Below are positions 39,070 through 46,589 of a DNA stretch of 64,000 bases, piece after piece. Below the pieces are notes generated by a model. It was given only the letters and a program-made list of their open reading frames with translations, was not told where the DNA came from and searched no databases. The position numbers and the translations under genes were made by a program. Each line of letters begins with the position of its first letter. Within the stretch, counting starts at the first letter, position 1. Source of the stretch: Guyparkeria sp016278265 (GTDB lineage Bacteria; Pseudomonadota; Gammaproteobacteria; Halothiobacillales; Halothiobacillaceae); the NCBI RefSeq assembly GCF_044582145.1, contig NZ_JBDODO010000008.1; one strand, written 5' to 3'.

Positions 39070-41559
39070 ATGACTCTGGCAACGCAAGCACAGCACACCA
39101 ACGCACAGACATCTGGGAAGCGCGGGCACCTCGACCTCGACCACGTTCGCCAACTGGCCGAGGCGGCCGGTCGCAAGATCGCCCCGCTCTGGCCGCTGGA
39201 CTCGTTCGTCGCGGTCAATCCCTATCTCGGCCTGATCGACCAGACGTTCAGCCAGGCCAGTGGCTATCTCGGCGCGATCGCCGGTGAGCGCACAGCCATG
39301 GATCACGAGTGGTACGCCGCACGTTGGCGCGACGGCCGCCTGGCCCGCTCCCATATCGAGCGCGCCGTCGAGCAGCTGGGCAACCCCGTGGCCGTCGAAA
39401 CGGTCATCAACGCCCTCGAGTCGCCCCGTGCGAGCAGCACCCCGGTGCCCATGCTGGTCGAAAAACTCGACCGGCCCGGCTCGGCGCCGATCTCGATCTT
39501 CGTGGTCGATCAGATCAGCCACTTCCTCGCCGCGCATTTCGACCGCGGCCAGGCGATCTGGAACGCGCCGGACGAAAGCGAGGCGCTGTACGGTGCCTGG
39601 CGCGAGTACACCCTGATCGACCGCAGCGCACAGGCCGCCGGACTGGGGCAGGCACGCCGCTATCTGCGGGACGTGCCCACCGATCCGATCGAGGCCATCG
39701 CCTGGGCGATCGAGACGCTGCAGTTACCCGACTCGGTGCACGCCGACTACCTGTTCGCGGCACTCAAATCGATCAACGGCTGGGCGGCCTACTGCCGTTA
39801 CCGCTTGTGGGGCGCGGAGCTGACCGGCGGAAGCAACGAGGATCTCACCGACCTGCTCGCCGTGCGGCTGGTCTGGGAGGCGCTTGCCCTCAAGGTCACG
39901 GACAGCGCCGCGATTCGCCGCGAATGGCAGCGCGAGATCGAGCGCCATCACGAGGCGATCGCGACCGCCCAGCACGAGGCGGTCATCGACGAGGTCATGC
40001 TCACGGCCAGCGAGATCGCCTTCCGCGATCCGGTCATCCGGCATTTCCGTGCGGCGACCGGCAAACGCACCGAAGTTGGCCGCCCACCGGTCCAGGCAGC
40101 GTTCTGCATCGATGTGCGTTCGGAGGTCTTTCGCCGTCACCTGGAGACCAGCTTTCCCGGTGCGCAGACCATCGGTTTTGCCGGGTTCTTCGGTGTGCCG
40201 CTTTCCTACCGTCGCCTGGGCGAGTCGACGTGCCGGACGCACACGCCGGTGCTGCTCAACCCCGGGGTCGAGGTCGCCGATCGCGTCGAGGGTAACGAGG
40301 ATCTCGCCTCCCGCCGCGAGCAACGCGTCGGTAATGGCCTGTCATGGAAGCAGTTCAAGCTCTCGGCCGCCTCCTGCTTCACCTTCGTCGAGTCGGCCGG
40401 ACTGACCTACATCCCGAAGCTGATCGGCGACACGCTCGGATGGCACACGCCGGCCCCGCCGCCGGACCAGGCCGGGCTGAGCGACGAGGAGCGTGCACGG
40501 GTTCATCCGGCGCTTGCCACACAGGCCGGCGTGGAGGAGCGTGTCGGCATGGCCGAGGGCATCCTGCGCGGCCTGGGTCTGACCGGGGAGATCGCCCCGA
40601 TCGTGCTCTTGGCCGGCCACGGCAGCACCACGACCAACAACCCGCACCGCGCGGGCCTGGATTGCGGTGCCTGCGCCGGGCAGACCGGCGAGGTCAGCGC
40701 CCGGGTGGCGGCCGACCTGCTCAACGACCCGGCGATCCGGCCGGGGCTGGCCGAGCGGGGCATCGAGATCCCGGAGGACACGCATTTCGTCGCCGCGCTG
40801 CACGACACCACCACCGACGAGGTCGACCTGCTCGATCTCGACGAGAAGACCGTGGATGCCTCGAAGCTGGCCGAGCTGCGCCAGGCCCTGGTGCAGGCCG
40901 GTGACCTCACCCGCCTGGAGCGGCTGGTCACCTTGCGCCATTCCGTGGGCAAAAACCTCTCCGACAGCCCGGCGGACCGCGAGGCGGCCCGCAAGGCGGT
41001 GACCCATCGCGGCCGCGACTGGTCCGAGGTGCGCCCGGAGTGGGGGCTGGCCGGCAACGCCGCCTTCATCGCCGCCCCGCGCGATCGGACCCGCGACCTG
41101 GATCTGGGCGGCCGGTCGTTCCTACACGACTACGACTGGCGCACGGATGAGGGCTTCGGTGTGCTCGAGCTGATCCTGACCGCCCCGCTGGTGGTGGCGA
41201 GCTGGATCAACCTGCAGTACTACGGCTCGACGGTCGACAACGAGCGCCAGGGCTCGGGCAACAAGGTGCTGCACAACGTGGTCGGCGGTCTGGTCGGCGT
41301 ACTGGAGGGCAACGGCGGCGACCTGCGGGTGGGGCTGTCGATGCAGTCGCTCCACGACGGGGAAAATTGGCGCCACGAGCCGCTGCGCCTGTCGGCCTTC
41401 GTCGAGGCGCCCGCCGAGGCGATCGACACCATCATTGCCGGCAACGAGACGCTGCAAGACCTGATCGACAACCGCTGGTTGACGCTGCTGCGTCTCGATG
41501 ACGCGGGCGAGGTGTTCCGTCGGCACGGTCACGGTGACTGGGTGGCCGAAACGACCTGA
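39070..41559 (+). CDS. dabA: DAB inorganic-carbon pump, cytoplasmic subunit DabA (DUF2309)
   Basis: This 829-residue protein belongs to the UPF0753/DUF2309 family, the beta-carbonic-anhydrase-like partner of DabB. The zinc-site residues known from H. neapolitanus DabA are conserved here: C346 and D348 in FCIDVRSE, H517 in LAGHGSTTTNNP, and C532 in AGLDCGACAG. Together with DabB it is thought to hydrate CO2 vectorially to bicarbonate in the cytoplasm. ATG 39070 follows GGGAGGA, 31 bp after dabB, and a strong terminator lies downstream. Confidence 0.96.
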   Translation: MTLATQAQHTNAQTSGKRGHLDLDHVRQLAEAAGRKIAPLWPLDSFVAVNPYLGLIDQTFSQASGYLGAIAGERTAMDHEWYAARWRDGRLARSHIERAVEQLGNPVAVETVINALESPRASSTPVPMLVEKLDRPGSAPISIFVVDQISHFLAAHFDRGQAIWNAPDESEALYGAWREYTLIDRSAQAAGLGQARRYLRDVPTDPIEAIAWAIETLQLPDSVHADYLFAALKSINGWAAYCRYRLWGAELTGGSNEDLTDLLAVRLVWEALALKVTDSAAIRREWQREIERHHEAIATAQHEAVIDEVMLTASEIAFRDPVIRHFRAATGKRTEVGRPPVQAAFCIDVRSEVFRRHLETSFPGAQTIGFAGFFGVPLSYRRLGESTCRTHTPVLLNPGVEVADRVEGNEDLASRREQRVGNGLSWKQFKLSAASCFTFVESAGLTYIPKLIGDTLGWHTPAPPPDQAGLSDEERARVHPALATQAGVEERVGMAEGILRGLGLTGEIAPIVLLAGHGSTTTNNPHRAGLDCGACAGQTGEVSARVAADLLNDPAIRPGLAERGIEIPEDTHFVAALHDTTTDEVDLLDLDEKTVDASKLAELRQALVQAGDLTRLERLVTLRHSVGKNLSDSPADREAARKAVTHRGRDWSEVRPEWGLAGNAAFIAAPRDRTRDLDLGGRSFLHDYDWRTDEGFGVLELILTAPLVVASWINLQYYGSTVDNERQGSGNKVLHNVVGGLVGVLEGNGGDLRVGLSMQSLHDGENWRHEPLRLSAFVEAPAEAIDTIIAGNETLQDLIDNRWLTLLRLDDAGEVFRRHGHGDWVAETT

Positions 41560-41597
41560 GGTCACCGGCATTCCCCGGTCACGAGACCGAAAACGAC

Positions 41598-41630
41598 AAA
41601 GGGCGCGGATGAATCCGCGCCCTTTTCTTT
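41598..41630 (+). terminator. Intrinsic terminator after dabA
   Basis: A 10-bp GC-rich stem (GGGCGCGGAT/ATCCGCGCCC, 2-nt loop) is flanked by AAA and TTTTCTTT. It ends the dabBA transcript and may also work for the convergent membrane-protein gene. Confidence 0.9.
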
Positions 41631-41664
41631 GCCCAGTCATCGTTCATTTGCGATGCGTGTCGCC

Positions 41665-42066
41665 TCAATCGGCCACGCTGCCGCGCACCGGCATGGAGGC
41701 AAACCGTCGCCACACCAGACGCCAGGTCAACGGTTCGCGGCGATTCCAGGGCAGCAACGACACCAGCCGAGCCATGGTGCAGTAGCCCACCGATACCTGC
41801 GCCCAGGTACCGATGGTCGGGATCCAGAACAGCCAACGCATCGGCTCGGGCAGCGCAACCAGCAGCAGAAGCAGATAGAAAAAGCGCACCTGAACCGGAA
41901 AGGCCGTCGGGTGCTCCGCCTTGACCGCGAAGTGCAGCAAGTTGAGCACGGTCAGACCGATCGCCAGCCACAGCCCGACCGGATCAACCAGCACCCCGTA
42001 GGTCAGCAACACGGCCGTCACCAGCCAGTACCACCACCCGACGTCTTTCACCTCCAGCATCAACAT
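41665..42066 (-). CDS. Small four-helix membrane protein of unknown function
   Basis: This 133-residue protein has about three or four transmembrane helices (WWYWLVTAVLLTYGVL, GLWLAIGLTVLNLLHFAV, VRFFYLLLLLVALP and a weaker one near residue 95). I do not recognise a characterised family. The ATG at 42066 is chosen because AAGGAG precedes it. It lies convergent to dabA and divergent from the carbonic anhydrase, inside the inorganic-carbon gene group, so a role in carbon uptake is conceivable but unproven. Confidence 0.72.
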   Translation of the reverse strand: MLMLEVKDVGWWYWLVTAVLLTYGVLVDPVGLWLAIGLTVLNLLHFAVKAEHPTAFPVQVRFFYLLLLLVALPEPMRWLFWIPTIGTWAQVSVGYCTMARLVSLLPWNRREPLTWRLVWRRFASMPVRGSVAD

Positions 42067-42254
42067 GGTCACGCTCCTTGTCATGGTTCTGAGTGTCGAT
42101 TTTTGAGCATAGCCTGCTTTTCATTAGCCGTCTACGCATACCGAGATGCGACGTGGTCACCGCGCATCCCGTCCCCCTTAGGAACTAATAGCCTTGCTAT
42201 CTTGTCGCAGGACTCGATAATCAACCCCAAACCGACAGAACCAAGGAGTCCCTA

Positions 42255-43001
42255 ATGCGCATTGCCCCCCGAACCCTCGCCGTACTGGTCACTGCATTCG
42301 GCTTTTCCCACCAGGCCATGGCGGCCGATGCCCCGCACTGGACCTACGAGGGCGACACCGGACCGGCGAAATGGGCAACCCTGGATTCGTCGTTCGAGAC
42401 CTGCGGGGATGGCGTGAACCAGTCGCCCATCGACCTGCGCACCCCCGTCGCGGCCGAGCAGTCTGCCCCGGCCTTCGACTACTCTGCCGGTGGGACTCAC
42501 GTCGTCAATAACGGTCATGCCGTTCAGGTCGACTACCAGAAGGGCAGCACACTGACGCTCGACGGCCACGACTTCCAACTCAAGCAGTTCCATTTCCATG
42601 CCCCGAGCGAGCACACGATCGAGGGTCGTCATTTCCCGCTTGAGGCGCATTTCGTCCATGCCGATCCGGTCGGCAACCTGGCCGTGGTGGCCGTACTCTT
42701 CGAGAAAGGCGAGGCCAACGAGGCGCTCGAGCCGCTCGTGGAGAACCTCCCTGACTCTGCGGGAGACGAGGTTGAACTGAATGCGGCGTTCGACGCAGCC
42801 GACCTGTTGCCGGCCGAGACCGAGCATTACCGCTACAACGGCTCGCTGACCACGCCTCCCTGCAGCGAGGCGGTCCGCTGGGTGGTCATGCAAGAGCACC
42901 CCACCCTCTCTGCCAAGCAGATCAAGGCCTTCGAGAAGGCGATCGGCATGGATAACAATCGCCCGGTGCAACCGGTCAATGCACGGGTGCTGATCGACTG
43001 A
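42255..43001 (+). CDS. Periplasmic alpha-carbonic anhydrase
   Basis: This 248-residue zinc enzyme interconverts CO2 and bicarbonate. A Sec signal peptide (residues 1-23, ending AMA) directs it to the periplasm. Zinc ligands are in QFHFHAPSEH (two His) and LEAHFVH (third His). NQSPIDLRTP and LTTPPCSEAVRW are the other alpha-class signatures, and the Cys pair suggests a disulfide. It sits near dabBA, so it may supply the DAB pump with CO2 or recover leaked CO2. Confidence 0.96.
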   Translation: MRIAPRTLAVLVTAFGFSHQAMAADAPHWTYEGDTGPAKWATLDSSFETCGDGVNQSPIDLRTPVAAEQSAPAFDYSAGGTHVVNNGHAVQVDYQKGSTLTLDGHDFQLKQFHFHAPSEHTIEGRHFPLEAHFVHADPVGNLAVVAVLFEKGEANEALEPLVENLPDSAGDEVELNAAFDAADLLPAETEHYRYNGSLTTPPCSEAVRWVVMQEHPTLSAKQIKAFEKAIGMDNNRPVQPVNARVLID

Positions 43002-43079
43002 TCGTATCGGCACACAGGCCCTCCCCGATTGAGCTAAGCTCCGCCTCAAAGACGATGCGACCAACCGAGGGCCTGCCCG

Positions 43080-43457
43080 ATGGATTCCGACTGGATCAAG
43101 CGCACCTATTTCAGCGATGAACAGTTGCGAGCCGCCGATGAGTATCTTCAGGAAGTCGGTGCCGACCTGTCCTTGGACCGGCGGATCGCCGCCGGCCATG
43201 AGGGCGACTTCAGGCTATTCGTCAACAACGACAAACAGGATCTCCACGGCTATCTGGGCCACACCGAAGACGGCAATATTGCGGTCATCGTCCCCGAGGC
43301 CCCGATCTCCCTCAAGCAGGCCCACATGATCCCCGGCGACCAGGTGATCCTGCAAGCTGGCGAGAATCGCTTCATGGGACGGCTACGACAAACCTTCCAC
43401 GGGCGTCGCAAAGAGGATCCTGGCGGCTCCTTCGTGATGACGATCCACCCCGGCTGA
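43080..43457 (+). CDS. Hypothetical protein
   Basis: This 125-residue soluble protein has a normal codon pattern, no signal peptide and no membrane helix, and I do not recognise it. Features seen are an N-terminal helical half (WIKRTYFSDEQLRAADEYLQ) and a beta-rich C-terminal half (GYLGHTEDGNIAVIVPEAP, GDQVILQAGENRFMGRL). It follows the carbonic anhydrase by 78 bp on the same strand and ends before a bidirectional terminator, so it may share that transcript. Confidence 0.7.
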   Translation: MDSDWIKRTYFSDEQLRAADEYLQEVGADLSLDRRIAAGHEGDFRLFVNNDKQDLHGYLGHTEDGNIAVIVPEAPISLKQAHMIPGDQVILQAGENRFMGRLRQTFHGRRKEDPGGSFVMTIHPG

Positions 43458-43497
43458 TGGATCGACTAACGGCTGCCGAAAAACGGGGCATATAGAG

Positions 43498-43524
43498 AAA
43501 GGGCGCGTCTTGACGCGCCCTTTT
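43498..43524. terminator. Bidirectional intrinsic terminator
   Basis: A 9-bp stem GGGCGCGTC/GACGCGCCC with a 2-nt loop is flanked by AAA on the left and TTTT on the right, placed between two convergent genes (the hypothetical gene and cynS). It can serve both. Confidence 0.88.
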
Positions 43525-43557
43525 CACGTTCGGCTCGCGGCCACGCCGCGAGCGGCC

Positions 43558-44001
43558 TTACCAGGACTTATAGGGCAGGAATTTGCCATTCATGGTGATC
43601 ACGACACGATCGCCGGCAGGGTTGGCCTCGCGGTCGATATCGAGCGAGAAGTCGATCGCACTCATGATGCCGTCGCCGAATTCCTCGTGGATCAGTTCCT
43701 TGATGGTGGGGCCGTAGACGCCCATCACCTCGTAGATGCGGTAGATCAGCGGGTCGGTCGGTACGGTCTGCTCCCAGGTCTTCATCGGGCAGGCCTCGAT
43801 CGCGGCCTTGGCCTCGGTCGGCAGTTCGAGGATCGCGATCAGCTTGTCGGCGAACTCGGGCTTGAGGCTGTTCATGCCCAGGCACGCGGAGGTGACGAAG
43901 GTCGGGGACAGGCCGACACCGCTGGCGATATCGGCCCAAGACAGGCCGAGCGCGGTCTTCTTCTCCAGGATCAGGTCGGTCAGTGCTTGCTTGGTCATCA
44001 T
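43558..44001 (-). CDS. cynS: Cyanate hydratase (cyanase)
   Basis: This 147-residue decameric enzyme converts cyanate and bicarbonate to carbamate and CO2, releasing ammonia. The catalytic Arg88 and Glu91 (PLIYRIYEVMG) and Ser114 (GIMSAIDF) line up with the known Arg/Glu/Ser triad. An N-terminal helix-turn-helix-like domain precedes the catalytic part, as in all cyanases. Tandem ATGs at 44001/43998 follow GGAG. The upstream region shows a likely sigma-54 promoter and dyads shared with osmC and cynA. Confidence 0.97.
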   Translation of the reverse strand: MMTKQALTDLILEKKTALGLSWADIASGVGLSPTFVTSACLGMNSLKPEFADKLIAILELPTEAKAAIEACPMKTWEQTVPTDPLIYRIYEVMGVYGPTIKELIHEEFGDGIMSAIDFSLDIDREANPAGDRVVITMNGKFLPYKSW

Positions 44002-44071
44002 GCGGGCATCTCCGTTAAGGGATCTCGGTGGTTGACGTCGTGGCCGGCATTGGCCACTACCCACCCTGCAC

Positions 44072-44087
44072 TACAAGAAACCTGCCA
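44072..44087 (-). promoter_or_regulatory. Possible sigma-54 promoter of cynS
   Basis: On the minus strand TGGCAGG-TTTC-TTGTA has the -24/-12 layout of sigma-54 promoters. The -24 GG is intact, but the -12 GC is GT, so the match is partial. It would give a 5' leader of about 60 nt. Confidence 0.5.
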
Positions 44088-44152
44088 AGCCGAACATCAA
44101 CTGCATTTTCAATTAGTTACGAGAAAAGAACGCCCGACACCCTTCCCCCGCA

Positions 44153-44203
44153 TCGACATTGTCCGCCCCACGCGGACGAAAGCCTCGACATTGTCCGACA
44201 ATG
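44153..44203. promoter_or_regulatory. Activator (enhancer) sites shared by cynS and osmC
   Basis: Two copies of TCGACATTGTCCG (44153 and 44185, 32 bp apart, close to three helical turns) lie between the divergent cynS and osmC promoters. The second forms a perfect dyad CATTGTC-C-GACAATG (44189-44203). A related dyad precedes cynA, 70-120 bp from sigma-54 promoters is the usual placing of enhancer-binding-protein sites, and a cynF-like activator is encoded nearby. Confidence 0.7.
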
Positions 44204-44272
44204 CGCGCCCCACCACGGGGCGCCGCGCGAAAAAACCCTCCAGAACGTTGACCTGACGCTATTTCCGCTTAT

Positions 44273-44288
44273 TGGCATGGCCTCTGCA
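44273..44288 (+). promoter_or_regulatory. Sigma-54 promoter of the osmC operon
   Basis: TGGCATG-GCCT-CTGCA fits the consensus TGGCACG-N4-TTGCW with both invariant GG and GC. Seventeen bases from TGGCAT onward differ at only two positions from the promoter of cynA. Confidence 0.82.
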
Positions 44289-44367
44289 ATGCAGGGGGCG
44301 ATGGCGGGATTCGTCCAGCGATATCCCGGCCCATGTCCGAACCAATCCAAAACCGGAGTGAATACTC

Positions 44368-44931
44368 ATGAGCACAGCAACCGCCCAACCCGTCGCCCCG
44401 TCCTGCATCCGCCAGGCGATCAAGGAAATCGATGCCGACGGCCTCAAGGCGCTGAGCGAGAAGGGCAAGGCCAACCCGGATGCGGTGGTCACGCTCAAGG
44501 CGAAGACCGTCTGCGAGGGCCGTTTCCGCAACCTGACCTACATCCGCGACCTCGATCCGGTAGTGGTCGACGAGCCGCCGCACCTGCTGGGCGACGACAC
44601 CGCCCCCAACCCCTCCGAGGCCACCCTGGCCGCTCTGGGCGCCTGCCTTGCCGTGGGCGTGCACGCCAATGCCACCGCCCGCCAGATCAAGATCAGCAAG
44701 CTCGAGCTGAACATGGAAGCGGACATCAACGTCACCGCGGTCTGGGGCACGGGGGATCTCGACGAGAGCAAGCCGCTGGGCTTTACCGCCATCCGCGTCT
44801 ACTTCGACGTCGAGACGGTCGACCCGATCAGTGACGAGGACCTGCAGGACCTGCTGGATACCGCCGAGAAGTGGTCACCGGTGGCCAACACCATGACCCG
44901 CCCGGTCGATCTCTCCTGCCATCTCGCCTGA
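44368..44931 (+). CDS. OsmC-family protein
   Basis: This 187-residue protein of the OsmC/Ohr peroxide-handling fold starts MSTATAQPVAPSCIRQAIKE. The segment NPSEATLAALGACLAVGVHANA carries the conserved Cys of OsmC near residue 92, and residues SCHLA end the protein with another Cys. Family members reduce organic peroxides or handle sulfane sulfur; the present substrate is not known. It is the first gene behind a sigma-54 promoter and is followed by an acyl-CoA-dehydrogenase-like gene after 58 bp. Confidence 0.88.
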   Translation: MSTATAQPVAPSCIRQAIKEIDADGLKALSEKGKANPDAVVTLKAKTVCEGRFRNLTYIRDLDPVVVDEPPHLLGDDTAPNPSEATLAALGACLAVGVHANATARQIKISKLELNMEADINVTAVWGTGDLDESKPLGFTAIRVYFDVETVDPISDEDLQDLLDTAEKWSPVANTMTRPVDLSCHLA

Positions 44932-44989
44932 TCACCGAGACGTCATCCAATCGGCCCGGTCCGCCGGGCCTCCTTTCGGAGATGATTCC

Positions 44990-46138
44990 ATGACCCTCGC
45001 TACCCAAGCCCCCGTGGCGACCCGGCCGGATGTGGCCCCGCCCGAGGTGCCAAGCTTCCTGAAAACCGAAACCCCCGACCTCGACACGGTCATTCGCCGC
45101 GCCCTCAAACCGAAGGTGATCGCGATCGACCACGGCGAATACCCCGCCGACCTGTTGCACGAAATCGGTGCAGCCGGCGCCTATCGCCACCATCTTTCCA
45201 CACAGAATCCCGGCGGCATGGATATCGCCGCGGCCATCGACGACATGGACCGCATTTCCGCCGAATGCATGTCGACCGGCTTCATGACCTGGTGTCAGGA
45301 CGCCGTGGCCTGGTACGTCGAGAATTCCGACAACCAGCACCTCAAGGACACCGTCCTGCCGAAACTTGCCAGCGGCGAACTGCTCGGCGGCACCGCCCTG
45401 TCGAACCCGATGAAGTACTTCGCCGGCATCGAGGACATCCTCCTGCACGCCGAGGAGACCGCCGACGGCTTTATCGTCAACGGCAACCTGCCGTGGATAT
45501 CGAACCTGGGCGAGGACCACGTGTTCGGCTCGATCTTCCGCGTCGAGGGTGACAACCCGCGCGACGTGATGGCGCTGGTAAACACGGACATGCCGGGGCT
45601 TTCCATCAAGCAACTGGTCGAGTTCTGCGGCATGGAAGGTACCGGCACCTACGCCCTGTTCTTCAAGGATGTCTTCATCCCCAAGAACGAGATCATCGCC
45701 GACCCGGTCGGCCCGTTCCTGCAACGCATCAAGGCCGGTTTCGTACTGCTCCAGGCGGGCATGGCCACTGGCGTGATCGAGGGCTGTATCCGCCTGTGTG
45801 AGGACGTCGAGCCGCGCCTCGGCCACATCAACGCCTATCTCGACGACCGCCCCGACGAGCTGCGCGAGGCACTCGAGGACACCCGCACGCTGGTGCGTGA
45901 ACTGGCCACCGACGTGCACAACCCCGACCCGGCCTATTTCCGCCAGGTACTGGAACTGCGACTGGCCGGCTCGGAGCTCGCCCTGCGCGCGGCCAATAGC
46001 GCCATGCTGCATACCGGCGCGAACGGCTACCTGGTCGACGCCCCGGCCCAACGCAAGCTGCGCGAGGCCTACTTCGTCGCGATCGTAACCCCGGCGATCA
46101 AGCACTTGCGCAAGGAAATCGAGGCGTTGATCGACTGA
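44990..46138 (+). CDS. Acyl-CoA dehydrogenase-like flavoprotein
   Basis: This 382-residue flavoprotein shows the acyl-CoA dehydrogenase plan. A helical N-terminal domain is followed by a middle beta domain (LLGGTALSNPMKYFAG, then AEETADGFIVNGNLPWISN) and a C-terminal helical bundle (GTYALFFKDVFIPKNEI onwards). It is not next to fatty-acid genes. Members of this superfamily linked to sulfur assimilation (SfnB-like monooxygenases) use reduced flavin, so a monooxygenase or dehydrogenase role on a small sulfur/nitrogen compound is possible. The substrate is unknown. Confidence 0.85.
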   Translation: MTLATQAPVATRPDVAPPEVPSFLKTETPDLDTVIRRALKPKVIAIDHGEYPADLLHEIGAAGAYRHHLSTQNPGGMDIAAAIDDMDRISAECMSTGFMTWCQDAVAWYVENSDNQHLKDTVLPKLASGELLGGTALSNPMKYFAGIEDILLHAEETADGFIVNGNLPWISNLGEDHVFGSIFRVEGDNPRDVMALVNTDMPGLSIKQLVEFCGMEGTGTYALFFKDVFIPKNEIIADPVGPFLQRIKAGFVLLQAGMATGVIEGCIRLCEDVEPRLGHINAYLDDRPDELREALEDTRTLVRELATDVHNPDPAYFRQVLELRLAGSELALRAANSAMLHTGANGYLVDAPAQRKLREAYFVAIVTPAIKHLRKEIEALID

Positions 46139-46142
46139 CCCC

Positions 46143-46236
46143 ATGCACCGCCGCCCCACCATTGCCATGCCCCTGCCACGGATTGGCCCAGCCCTGCCGC
46201 TGCTGTTCACCGGCAGCCTGCTGGCCTGGCTCTGCC
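46143..46236 (+). other. Short hydrophobic leader cut by repeat element
   Basis: Four bases after the acyl-CoA-dehydrogenase stop, an ATG opens a frame encoding a signal-like stretch (PALPLLFTGSLLAWLCLG). It runs straight into repeat element copy C, where the frame continues without meaning. It may be the start of a gene disrupted by the element, or chance. Confidence 0.3.
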
Positions 46237-46509
46237 TAGGGAAGGCCTGCACGAATCGATGGCCTCTCTGGCTCGCGGGTTCGTTCGCAATCAAGGCGCC
46301 GGAGCGAAGACGGGCTCGTTGCCCGTCGAGGGACGGCAACGCCGAGTGCGGGCGAACCCGCGAGCCCCGTCCGGGCGGGCCGCCAAGGGCCCATCTGCGG
46401 TGTTGCGGCCCTTGTAAAGGGGACAAGCCCTTCACGGCGGACCGCGCCTTGCACCTGGACCCTTGGCGGTCCCGCAGAGAAGCCATCGATTCGTGCAGAC
46501 CTTCCCTGG
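46237..46509. repeat. Dispersed inverted-end repeat element, copy C
   Basis: A 273-bp non-coding element lies between the acyl-CoA-dehydrogenase-like gene and the rubredoxin flavoprotein gene. Its ends are GGGAAGGCCTGCACGAATCG, then ATGGCCTCTCTGG at the left, and the reverse complement of nearly the same sequence at the right (about 33 of 37 bases match). Inner blocks shared with copy A (ACCCCGTCCGGGCGGG; TGCAAGGCGCGGTCCGCCGT) are inverted relative to A and B. It splits an otherwise continuous operon. Confidence 0.85.
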
Positions 46510-46589
46510 AGCCATCGACGTGACCCGACCGAAGGCTGAACCGCGGCCGCCCGCGCCAACTGAAATGAACGAAACCAAGGTGACCCGCC

